Positions 1 through 7,772 of a DNA stretch of 22,794 nucleotides are shown one piece after another. The stretch is from positions 1-22,794 of IMG/VR virus record IMGVR_UViG_3300025876_000119; one strand, written 5' to 3'. The notes under the pieces were generated by a model. That model searched no databases, was not told where the DNA came from, and saw nothing but the letters and a program-made list of their open reading frames with translations. Made by a program: the position numbers and the translations under genes. The DNA comes from a virus. Within the stretch, counting starts at the first letter, position 1. The number at the start of each line of letters is the position of its first letter.

Positions 1-1009
1 CGATAGCGAAGCTGAAGTCCCGGTCAACGAAGATGACGTTCTCCTCAATCGAACCCTGCTTATCCAAGCGAGAGATGATTGCATCGAAGTCAGCCAAAGC
101 AGTTGGGATACCACCAGACCAGAGGTTGCCTCGGTTCTGAACAGCGTAGAAAACGCCTTCGGAACCAGCATTGACAGTGCCCGCGCCTGTAGCAGAACTA
201 AGCGCAGCTTCAGCACCAGAACCAGTATCAGCAGGAACAGCCTCAATCATAGCTGTCTCGAGGTAGTCGTCAAAGCGAAGACGGGTCTCGTGCTCGGACT
301 TCATGTACCACAAGTATCCGGAAGCTCCGTTCTCGGTGGTCACCTCAATCCATCCAATCTGAGCCATGTCAGAACCAGAGACAGCGTACTTGTCCTTGAT
401 GATGATTGGCTTGTTGTCGAAGATGAAGTCGTCAGCCTCGAGGGTTCCAACCATTCCGTCAGTGCCCTTAGCGAACTCAGAACCGTAAATCATTACGGTA
501 CAAGCGACGGCACCGGCGGGGTCAGCGACACCGGTCATAGCCTGACCAGCAGCCTCATAGTAGGCCACGGTAAACGTGTCTCCAGAAATAGACGTAACGA
601 CAGCCTTATTAGTAAGACCGCTTCCAGCAGTGTTGTCGGTGATGAATACCGTCTGGCCAGCACGGATAGCGATGTTGCCAGTACCGGGGTTGAGGGCGTC
701 ATTCACCGTCCATACAGCGCCGTTGTCGGTGCCAGCAGCCGCAGCAGAAGTGCAGTTGGTGTACTTAGTGTGGAGACGACCTTGCTCAGCCCACTTGATG
801 AGGTCTGAGTTGGTGGGCATCTCTGCTCCGACCATACGCATGAAGCCTGCGACGCTACGGTTGCCATAACGCTCGAACTCCTTCTCGTAAGTATCAGGGA
901 GATACTGGTTGAGGAAGTCGAAGTTGGTGATATAGTTGGTTGCAACTGGAACCCGCTCTGCGCTGGGTTGCAAGTCGAAACCGGGGGTTGCATTTACTGA
1001 ACCTGCCAT
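1..1009 (-). CDS. Major capsid protein, partial (3' end outside window)
   Basis: The frame is open from an ATG at 1009 to the window edge (336 complete codons, no stop), beginning MAGSVNATPGFDLQPS. It lies 6 bp after the scaffold gene in the canonical TerL-portal-scaffold-capsid order, and this position is the main reason for the call. The visible part is a mixed soluble protein. N-terminal segments rich in Phe, Tyr and Arg (for example NYITNFDFLNQYLPDTYEKE, residues 25-44) resemble the start of HK97-fold capsid subunits. A Gly/Ala/Thr-rich stretch (about residues 90-185) could be an insertion domain. No N-terminal delta domain separate from the scaffold is obvious, fitting use of a separate scaffold protein. 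The spacer before the ATG is AAGAAAAC-like and A-rich, without a Shine-Dalgarno. A decoration or other head protein is less likely given size and position. Confidence 0.8.
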   Translation of the reverse strand, partial: MAGSVNATPGFDLQPSAERVPVATNYITNFDFLNQYLPDTYEKEFERYGNRSVAGFMRMVGAEMPTNSDLIKWAEQGRLHTKYTNCTSAAAAGTDNGAVWTVNDALNPGTGNIAIRAGQTVFITDNTAGSGLTNKAVVTSISGDTFTVAYYEAAGQAMTGVADPAGAVACTVMIYGSEFAKGTDGMVGTLEADDFIFDNKPIIIKDKYAVSGSDMAQIGWIEVTTENGASGYLWYMKSEHETRLRFDDYLETAMIEAVPADTGSGAEAALSSATGAGTVNAGSEGVFYAVQNRGNLWSGGIPTALADFDAIISRLDKQGSIEENVIFVDRDFSFAI

Positions 1010-1015
1010 GTTTTC

Positions 1016-2083
1016 TTAAGATTTGTTTCTTGAACTACGAATTTTGAGCCCCCGACCCGAACTGGGTGCGACGGCTCGAACTTTGAATTCCCCCTTAGAA
1101 ACAGCTTGGGGCACGGGACGCTCGGACATGTTGATGTTTTTAGTCTTTCGCATCACGTCATCCACCGCAGCTGCTTTGCCTTGCTCGTAAAAGAACTCGG
1201 CAAACTTCTCGGGGTTCATCGCGACGGCTAATGACTTGTGGTATCCCTTGGCGTCCTTGACTAAGCCCTTGTCATCCAGATACTTGTTTAACCAAGCCTC
1301 GGGAGTCTGTTGTAACTTCTTCAATTCGCCACGGTCACCGGGAGAGTACACATAGGATTTGTCGTTGAGGTTGAACTCAAAGCCCTTGAACTGTTCACTG
1401 AACACCTCGTTAGTCTTGTCGTCAAACCACTCCTTCCTGCGCTTCTGCTCCTCTTGGTAAGTCTTCGCCTGCTCAACATATTGCTTGTACTCTTGATACT
1501 CTTCGGAGTCCTCCAGAGAACCTGCGCCCCTTGACTCAAGAGGTGCTTGGTATTTCTCCTTCTGCTCTTCGAAGAATTTCTTCGCTTTAGCAACAGCTTT
1601 CTTCTTGGCTAATTTAGCCTTTTTAATGTCGGCCTCGTCATCGAGGTCTTCATCAAACTTATAGTCCTCCATCATCATCTCTACGTCCTCTGCATCGAGG
1701 CCGTCTTCAGTCTGTAGGAGGTATTCTTTTAGCAACCCATCGCCGTCGGCTTCGTCGAGGTTCTGGTTGACTTTCATAAAATCTTCGAGACCGCGACCAG
1801 TCTCCTGCTTGTACTTGTAATACGCAGCTACGTCTTCAGGCAAATCAGGTGCCGTCTCTCGCACCTCGGCCAGCTCGTCCAACGAGCCAATCTCCCTTCC
1901 GTAACGGTTGCTCAAGAAAGACCTTACGTCATCTTCCGAAAGCGCAGGCGCCTCAGGCTCAGACTCAGGCTCAGGTGCGGTCTCATCGCTTACCTCAGCC
2001 TCATGCTTATCGAGCAGCTCCTGTTCAATCTGCTGCGTAGACTTTGCTTCGACCTCACCGAGGTCACGTACTTTAATTTCCAT
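1016..2083 (-). CDS. Capsid scaffolding protein
   Basis: A 355-aa, strongly charged, helix-rich protein between portal and capsid genes, the usual place of the internal scaffold that directs procapsid assembly and is then removed. The N-terminal half is very acidic (SDETAPEPESEPEAPALSED near residues 32-51, and an Asp/Glu block near 110-150). Lys/Glu coiled-coil segments fill about residues 150-245 (KKAKLAKKKAVAKAKKFFEE). The C-terminus is basic and poor in acid (KVRAVAPSSGRGLKIRSSR), as expected of the capsid-binding tail of a scaffold. No protease catalytic motif is recognisable, so scaffold removal by exit or by another protease is more likely than self-cleavage. The leader between portal stop and ATG is a pure A/T run. 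The call is by composition and position. Confidence 0.85.
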   Translation of the reverse strand: MEIKVRDLGEVEAKSTQQIEQELLDKHEAEVSDETAPEPESEPEAPALSEDDVRSFLSNRYGREIGSLDELAEVRETAPDLPEDVAAYYKYKQETGRGLEDFMKVNQNLDEADGDGLLKEYLLQTEDGLDAEDVEMMMEDYKFDEDLDDEADIKKAKLAKKKAVAKAKKFFEEQKEKYQAPLESRGAGSLEDSEEYQEYKQYVEQAKTYQEEQKRRKEWFDDKTNEVFSEQFKGFEFNLNDKSYVYSPGDRGELKKLQQTPEAWLNKYLDDKGLVKDAKGYHKSLAVAMNPEKFAEFFYEQGKAAAVDDVMRKTKNINMSERPVPQAVSKGEFKVRAVAPSSGRGLKIRSSRNKS

Positions 2084-2094
2084 TTATATATATT

Positions 2095-4530
2095 TTATCG
2101 TGGACTAAATTCTGCCAAGTCGAAACCATCGAGGCTATCCTCATTCGACTCGAAATTCATGGGCGGCAAGTTATTCTTCCGCTGGTCAATAAGCTTGCTC
2201 TGCTCAGTATTTTGTTGACTGATACGCTGTGACTTAGCGCCCTCGCGCTTATCCTCACGCATCTGCAACTGCTGCTCCTGCATACCGTGGAGCTGCAAGT
2301 TGTATTGGAACTCGCGCTCCATGAGCTGGGCCTTAGCTTGAGCCTCGGCCTGCATCTTCTCAATCTCGAAAGCAATCTCCGCCTGCTTGACCTGCATCTT
2401 GCTCTGCGTCTCAGCCTGAATCTTTTGCATAGCCGTCTGGGCCGCCATCTGCTGGGACTGCATATTGTTCTGAGCCTGCATCTGCTGCTGCTGGAGCTGG
2501 AACGTACGCTCCTCCTCCTGCTTAGCGATACGCTTAATCTTCAAGAGCTGGTTGGCGAGCTTGATGTTTTTAATCTCGCGGATATCGATAGCGTCCTCGA
2601 GGTCGATACCACCTTTGCTTAGAGCCATTTGGATATTGGCTTCGAGCTGGGCACGCTGCTCCTCGTCGGGGCTGACCTCAATAAATACACCGAAGTCGTA
2701 GATATACAAGTCGCTAATCTCTCCGAGGATGCTGACGTTGTACTTACCAATCTGGTTTACAAACTCGTCCTTGAAGTCAGCGTACTCCAAGATATCGCTG
2801 ATACGGTATGTCAAAGCCTCAGCCAGAGAACGGAACATATACAGGCTTCCGTCCAGAATATGGCGGGTAGCCGTATTGCTGTTGGCGGCAGCGAGCTTTT
2901 GCAACCCGACCAAAGCGTGTGGGTCGGGAATACTTCCGTCGCGGGCTTCGTTCAAACCCGTTACGTCACGAATCATCTGCAAGTAGTGATTCATATTCCC
3001 AATTAGCATCTGCGTCTTAGCCGCACCGCTGTTGCTATTGAGCTCTTGGATAGGAACCTTGCCTTGATTGTACTCTCCGTCCTGAGTATACGAGCGCCCT
3101 ACGACACTACCAGTTTGGAAATACAGGCGCAAAGCATCCTCGGGGCTATAGGCATTGCCCGTACCGAGGTCGACTTCACTAAGTCCGTCGGCATCGATAT
3201 ACACGCCGTCGGGAACGGTGCGCGAGATGACCTGCTGGAGCTTGAGGTGGGTAACCTGAATGAGGTCGGCGAAAGGAATCATACGCCGCGTAAGCGACTC
3301 GATGACACCCTTGTACATGCGTGGTGCTGTAGCCACATAGTTGGGCAGCGCGTGCTGACTAGCAGACTTCGGGCGCACCATATTCTGAGCTACCTCCCAC
3401 TTGAGTAGGATGTTGGTGCCCATCACCATGATGCCGTCGTACCATACGTCGATGGTCTTCTCGACCTTCTCGTAATCGCCCTCCTCCATCATCTCCTCGG
3501 GAGGATTGAACTGGTCGTCTTTTTCAATGACGCGAGCCCCATCGCCGTCAAGCTTCTTACGCTTGTAGACAATCTTCTTAGTCGTCTTGTAATTGAAGTA
3601 CATCAGCGTAGCTACGTCACGATAGAACATATCGTTCTCGTAGTACTGAGCCACGTTGTAGTAATCGTACCAGCTCTGGCTGTACTTGCTAATCTCTTCC
3701 AAGTCCTCGTTGGTGAGGTTGGGGTCAATCTTCATAAGCTCCGTGATAGGGAGCGTCTTAATCTCTCCCCAGTAGAAGCAGTCTTTAAAGTATGGGTCTT
3801 CGGTATAGCTGTAGACCACATTGGCGGGGTCGACATACGAGACCTGAACGCCCGCGCCGGGGAGGAACTCGTGCTTAGCTACGCTAAGTCCCAGTACAGC
3901 AAGGTCGTAGTCGAGGCGCTTGCGCGTATCGGTATAGTGGTTTTCTTCGAGGATGGTATTGATAGCTTCCTCCTCAGCAATCTCTATAGCAGGCTTGTAG
4001 TTGAGCTGCATAAAGACCTTAAGCTCCTCGTCGCTGTTAGGCAAGTCGTCGGGGCTCATAGTAAACGGGTCGACACCAGTCTTCTGCTGAATAATTTCTA
4101 AGACGGGCTTGGCTACCATCTGCCCCTCAATCATATCCTGATACTTGCTGCGCTTAGCTTGCGAGAGAGCATCTTGAGCGTAAGCCTTGACTTTGAAGAC
4201 GCGCTCGGACATGCCGTTGACGACGATGTCAATAAACTTCGGGAGGATAGGAACCGGGGTCCAGTCCAAATTCAAATACGAAAGGTCACCATCGACAGCG
4301 AGCTCGTTCTTGTACTTAGCGATACTCTGCTCGCCACGAGCATAGAGCCGCAAGCGGTTGAATTCGCGCCACTGGTTATAGAACCGGCATTGGTTGCCAT
4401 CCTTCTTAAACCACTCGTACTGAATGGCCTGACCTACCATCAAGCCGTACTCATCACTAGCCTTCTCCGAGTCAGAAACAAACTGACTTGGGAACCCAGC
4501 AGTGGAGATGTTTACCTTGACGTCCTTCAT
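2095..4530 (-). CDS. Portal protein
   Basis: An 811-aa protein immediately downstream of TerL: its ATG abuts the TerL stop with no gap. Portals form the dodecameric ring at one capsid vertex through which DNA is pumped and to which the tail attaches. The first 650 residues look like a large alpha/beta portal body (NQCRFYNQWREFNRLRLYAR near residue 45 is a typical N-terminal helix). Residues from about 655 onward are a long Gln/Met/Glu-rich coiled coil (EEERTFQLQQQQMQAQNNMQ and following), then an acidic tail ending DLAEFSPR. The length exceeds the 500-600 aa of many siphovirus portals and matches the long P22-like group with an extended C-terminal barrel. The exact portal family cannot be settled by eye. 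Neighbours TerL and scaffold make the role secure. Confidence 0.93.
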   Translation of the reverse strand: MKDVKVNISTAGFPSQFVSDSEKASDEYGLMVGQAIQYEWFKKDGNQCRFYNQWREFNRLRLYARGEQSIAKYKNELAVDGDLSYLNLDWTPVPILPKFIDIVVNGMSERVFKVKAYAQDALSQAKRSKYQDMIEGQMVAKPVLEIIQQKTGVDPFTMSPDDLPNSDEELKVFMQLNYKPAIEIAEEEAINTILEENHYTDTRKRLDYDLAVLGLSVAKHEFLPGAGVQVSYVDPANVVYSYTEDPYFKDCFYWGEIKTLPITELMKIDPNLTNEDLEEISKYSQSWYDYYNVAQYYENDMFYRDVATLMYFNYKTTKKIVYKRKKLDGDGARVIEKDDQFNPPEEMMEEGDYEKVEKTIDVWYDGIMVMGTNILLKWEVAQNMVRPKSASQHALPNYVATAPRMYKGVIESLTRRMIPFADLIQVTHLKLQQVISRTVPDGVYIDADGLSEVDLGTGNAYSPEDALRLYFQTGSVVGRSYTQDGEYNQGKVPIQELNSNSGAAKTQMLIGNMNHYLQMIRDVTGLNEARDGSIPDPHALVGLQKLAAANSNTATRHILDGSLYMFRSLAEALTYRISDILEYADFKDEFVNQIGKYNVSILGEISDLYIYDFGVFIEVSPDEEQRAQLEANIQMALSKGGIDLEDAIDIREIKNIKLANQLLKIKRIAKQEEERTFQLQQQQMQAQNNMQSQQMAAQTAMQKIQAETQSKMQVKQAEIAFEIEKMQAEAQAKAQLMEREFQYNLQLHGMQEQQLQMREDKREGAKSQRISQQNTEQSKLIDQRKNNLPPMNFESNEDSLDGFDLAEFSPR

Positions 4531-6762
4531 TTAGTCCAATCGTTCACTACGAAAACCTCGGTTGTTGTATCTCGGCAAGTTAATGCTTATAGAACTCTTC
4601 TTCTGCTCAGGCATATAGAGGTGCTTTTGGTTCGCCATCACCGCCAATCCACTGCTGATAGTCGCGTCGAAAGCAGTCCTATTGCTGATATCAAAACGCG
4701 CCCAATCCTCCAGTGTGCGTACGAAAGGCATGGTGCCTATCTCTCCCGTATCGCGGAAGGTTCCTTCCATATCTACACCGATGTGTTTTTCTATGTAGCT
4801 CTCGATAGCTGCGGCATGGGCTTGCTTAACATCCTCAGAACTGTTAGGTATTCCACCAAGTTCGCGCTCCGTCTTACTGAGTTTATTGAACTGCTTATCG
4901 GGGCGGTTCATACAGAAGCCACGGTACCCCCGGTTCTTAAAGTGGTATAGCAGGCGAGGCTTGTTGTTCTCGATAAGGATAGGCATACCATAGAAGACGC
5001 ACGCCATCAACACCTCCTCGAAAAATATCTCTGCCGTCTGGGGCCTAGCTACATACTCCAAGAAGAACTCGTTGGTAGGGGCGTCGTCCATATGGAACTT
5101 CGTCATTCCGTGAAGAGCACCGTTAGAACCGCCGCCACCCACAGTACCGCTAATGTCGTAAGAGTCGCATCCAAATGAGCCAAGGTGCTCGTTACCAGCA
5201 TATTTAATTCCACGTCGTTCTACTACTCTATTCTGTTGCGCCTTGTTTGGAGTCCAAGAGATATTAAACCTTCCCCTCCTATCGGGACGGAATATTACTT
5301 TGCTGTCTTTGATTCCGTTCTCCCAACTGAAAGACCCCCGCGTGAGGTAGTGCTCCTTGACTAGGCTGTCGGCGTAATCTATCTGTTGGTAGATTTTAGT
5401 GAGGTTGAAAAGGCTCTGCTTACTCTCGTCACGGAAGGCATGGGACTCAGTGCGAGGGAACTGGCGGTAGAATTCGTTGAGCGCATCGGGGTCGCTCTTC
5501 ATACTCTCTACCTCAGCCTCCCAGTAGTCGATGGCGCCTCCCTTAATCATCTCCCCGTCGACGCCCTTTACAGGCTTCTCTGGAGCATTGAAGACAGGGT
5601 GGCCGTACTGGTCGATGAAGCCTTCCATGTTGTACTCCATGGGGATAAACAAAGAGTACATCCCGCTCTTAGTTTGCCCGTTAGCATTTCTGGTAAGTGG
5701 GTGGGAATCTTCGTACAGCTTCTTGAAGTTGGCACCACCCTTAGCTAAGGCATTGGATGTAGAGCCCATCAAGCACTTGCCGATAATCTTACTTCCCAAG
5801 CGCAAGCACGTCTTGGTGACGCGCCAGTTGTTGAGGATGTTGTTGGGCTTAATCCACTTCCCACTTTCGTCATGTACCAGTAGGAGAAGTTTCTCTCCGT
5901 CGTAGGAGTTGTCGTCGGTATTCTTCCAGTCGATGGTGGTATCTAGGCCAAGGATTTCCTCGGCTTCGATGTCGTACATATTCTTCTTGGTAATCTTTGA
6001 GGCCGGGACACGGAAAGCAAGTTCCGTCTTTGGCTTATCCATGCCGTCTTGTATCGGTTTGAAGAAGAACGGAAGTCGGTTTGCGATAGGAACCACCTTG
6101 TCCGTGAACATCTTCTTGGCATCAGAACCGGTCTTGGAAAGTATACCTACCCGAGAGTCCTTGGCTAGAGTACCGGTATTGACACACTCCGAGGAACCCA
6201 TGAAGGAAAATCCAGAGCGACGAATCTTGAGGTACGCCATACCAAAACATCGGGAGTCGGCTTTGCATGCTTCCCAGAAGATAAAAAATATCCTGTTGGC
6301 CTCACGGAAGTCGGGGTAGCCCACATCGATACTTGTCCATTGCAAGTACATATAGTGGGCGCCCGTGATATATGTCGGCACGCGGTTGTTGTAGAACCAA
6401 TGGCCGTCCTCACGTCGGTCGAACTCCGACTCGATATAGTCCACCCACTCGGACTTAAATACCTTCGGCATATCATTCCATTGGAAGATGCTTTGGATGC
6501 GTGAGAGGGCCCGAGGGAGCTCCTTACGGACCCATCTATTGTCGCCGTCGGAGATGTCTTTAGGTGCCGGGGGGAGAGCGATATTTACGCCGTTGATATT
6601 GATGATGTCTCCAACCTTCCCCGTCTTGGAGATGATGACCATATCGTACTTCTCGTTATAGCCATAGAGCCATGTCTTAGCACGGTTCTTATTAGCCATA
6701 ACAGACTTCGATACCAGCCCTTCTACAGGGCTATACAGCTTATCTCGACCTTCGCTCTGCAA
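4531..6762 (-). CDS. terL: Terminase large subunit (packaging ATPase/nuclease)
   Basis: A 743-aa DNA-packaging motor that docks on the portal, pumps DNA with ATP and cuts concatemers. In the ATPase domain, a deviant Walker A region KIRRSGFSFMGSSE lies at residues 179-192, Walker B LLLLVHDE at 292-299 (D298, E299) and a coupling motif GKCLMGSTSN at 328-337. The RNase H-like nuclease domain follows: FGCDSYD with D533, ILIENN with E598, and FDISNRTAFDA with D691/D699 near the C-terminus. It is longer than common terminases (450-600 aa) because of about 110 extra N-terminal residues and an insertion before the nuclease. The annotated ATG overlaps the preceding gene by 23 bp. An internal ATG 21 codons later (VMANKNRAK) is an alternative start. 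Confidence 0.96.
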   Translation of the reverse strand: MQSEGRDKLYSPVEGLVSKSVMANKNRAKTWLYGYNEKYDMVIISKTGKVGDIININGVNIALPPAPKDISDGDNRWVRKELPRALSRIQSIFQWNDMPKVFKSEWVDYIESEFDRREDGHWFYNNRVPTYITGAHYMYLQWTSIDVGYPDFREANRIFFIFWEACKADSRCFGMAYLKIRRSGFSFMGSSECVNTGTLAKDSRVGILSKTGSDAKKMFTDKVVPIANRLPFFFKPIQDGMDKPKTELAFRVPASKITKKNMYDIEAEEILGLDTTIDWKNTDDNSYDGEKLLLLVHDESGKWIKPNNILNNWRVTKTCLRLGSKIIGKCLMGSTSNALAKGGANFKKLYEDSHPLTRNANGQTKSGMYSLFIPMEYNMEGFIDQYGHPVFNAPEKPVKGVDGEMIKGGAIDYWEAEVESMKSDPDALNEFYRQFPRTESHAFRDESKQSLFNLTKIYQQIDYADSLVKEHYLTRGSFSWENGIKDSKVIFRPDRRGRFNISWTPNKAQQNRVVERRGIKYAGNEHLGSFGCDSYDISGTVGGGGSNGALHGMTKFHMDDAPTNEFFLEYVARPQTAEIFFEEVLMACVFYGMPILIENNKPRLLYHFKNRGYRGFCMNRPDKQFNKLSKTERELGGIPNSSEDVKQAHAAAIESYIEKHIGVDMEGTFRDTGEIGTMPFVRTLEDWARFDISNRTAFDATISSGLAVMANQKHLYMPEQKKSSISINLPRYNNRGFRSERLD

Positions 6763-7021
6763 AACCCATCTTGCTATCTGCCACGGTCTTTGTCTCCGAC
6801 AAACCCAAGGCTTCCTCCTCGGAATCTATGCGACTCAAAATCTCTAGCGCGTCGAAGATGGCGAGCTTCTTGGTAGCCGCCGCATTCTTTAGCCTGTCCG
6901 CTGCGAGGTCGTCGTCGTCGCCCGGCTTAAGGATATCCTCCTGAGCCACCTTGATGAGCTCTTCAACAGCTATACGCCCCGCAGCGATGATGCGCTCCTT
7001 TAGCTTCTTTGAATCTTGCAT
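6740..7021 (-). CDS. Candidate terminase small subunit
   Basis: A 93-aa, probably all-helical protein directly upstream of terL, overlapping it by 23 bp and overlapping the preceding gene by 22 bp. Small terminase subunits bind the packaging site and regulate TerL and usually sit exactly here. Visible features are an N-terminal charged helix (LKERIIAAGRIAVEELIKVA), an acidic turn GDDDD at residues 34-38, a helix AADRLKNAAATKKLAIFDAL and a polar C-terminus. No clear helix-turn-helix can be claimed, and the protein is shorter than most TerS (120-180 aa). The call rests on position, size and helical composition only. It could instead be another small packaging or head-assembly factor. Confidence 0.5.
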   Translation of the reverse strand: MQDSKKLKERIIAAGRIAVEELIKVAQEDILKPGDDDDLAADRLKNAAATKKLAIFDALEILSRIDSEEEALGLSETKTVADSKMGFAERRSR

Positions 7022-7551
7022 GTTATCTGGTGGTCAAACATTCGGTACAACTTCTCTCCGTCTACGATAAACTCGTACTCGCTCTCCGGACGGAACGTAA
7101 CGGTGTCTCCGGACTCAACGCCTTGACCCATAAGATAATCATTAGGATATCTCATAATACCCATCAGCGGCTCCTCACTTACGGGCTTAAATATTGTTGA
7201 GTCTTCAGGTGGTATAGGTTGCACAAAACAATACCTGTCGTGGGGATGCCAGTCCCCATCGCTGCGGTACATATAGAACTGGTCGAAATCGACAAGGAAG
7301 AGGTCGTCTTTAAGAAAACTCCTACCGCTTTGCCTACGGCCCTTCATGTCGTTATAGAACTTGAAGACGTTATGGTGGACAAGGAGGGTATCCCCAACAC
7401 CTATAGGACCCTCATAACCCAACGGCAATGCCACTACCTCTCCCTCGCGGTTTGAGAACCGGTGGTCCTCCTCGCTAGTATTTACGATGAGGTCGCCCTT
7501 GGTGTTATTGTATCTGTGTCCCCTAACTACGAATTGATTGACGGCTCTCAA
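7000..7551 (-). CDS. Tandem GroES-like (co-chaperonin-fold) protein
   Basis: A 183-aa protein that reads as two GroES-type beta domains in a row. Domain 1 (about residues 5-97) has a strand FVVRGHRY, a loop segment GDLIVNTSEED at the mobile-loop position, GEVVALPLG (37-45), GVGDTLLV (51-58) and LKDDLFLVD (80-88). Domain 2 (about 103-181) has HDRYCFVQPIPPE (104-116), then GVESGDTVTFRPESEYEF (144-161), VDGEKLYRM (163-171) and HQITCKI (174-180). The latter closely mirror the C-terminal GroES pattern of GDxVxF, then E, then DGEEYLxxR, then DIxAVI. Single-domain GroES is about 95 aa. The start is TTG, overlapping the upstream stop as TTGA; the next Met is too far inside. It is transcribed just ahead of the terminase, so a head/packaging folding role is possible. 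A beta-barrel structural protein that merely shares the fold is the alternative. Confidence 0.68.
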   Translation of the reverse strand: MRAVNQFVVRGHRYNNTKGDLIVNTSEEDHRFSNREGEVVALPLGYEGPIGVGDTLLVHHNVFKFYNDMKGRRQSGRSFLKDDLFLVDFDQFYMYRSDGDWHPHDRYCFVQPIPPEDSTIFKPVSEEPLMGIMRYPNDYLMGQGVESGDTVTFRPESEYEFIVDGEKLYRMFDHQITCKIQRS

Positions 7552-7772
7552 AAGTTAATATTGTATTCTATTGAAGTAGGCATCGTGCTATTGAACTCTT
7601 TCCAAAGCACCACGATATCGCCCTGCTCAATATAGATGAGGATTGACCCGGTATCCTCATTGTATTTAATTAAATGCACATGGTGGGAGTTGCCTAGTAC
7701 GGCTTGTCCCACCAAGTAACACATGGAGTCCTTATAGTCAGGACCAATACAAACCTTGCGTATGTCTCTCAC
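7548..7772 (-). CDS. Small hypothetical protein
   Basis: A 74-aa protein, not recognised. It starts with GTG (MRDIRKVCIGPDYKDSM); the GTG overlaps the upstream fibre-gene stop by one base (TAGTG), and its own stop overlaps the next TTG start (TTGA). This tight coupling is the main evidence that it is real. The sequence alternates hydrophobic and polar residues (SILIYIEQGDIVVLWKEF, residues 43-60), suggesting a small beta-rich fold. There is no membrane segment and no signal peptide. It lies between a tail fibre and the double GroES-like protein, in the same transcript as the packaging genes. Confidence 0.65.
   Translation of the reverse strand: MRDIRKVCIGPDYKDSMCYLVGQAVLGNSHHVHLIKYNEDTGSILIYIEQGDIVVLWKEFNSTMPTSIEYNINF

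Noticed and set aside
290-869. Plus-strand ORFs opposite the left-edge gene
   Set aside because: The minus strand is open throughout 1-1009 as a capsid gene in the canonical order; the plus frames lack sensible composition.
4159-4950. A 263-codon plus-strand ORF across the portal/TerL junction
   Set aside because: Antisense to two certain genes, with no recognisable domain; long antisense frames are expected from their codon bias.
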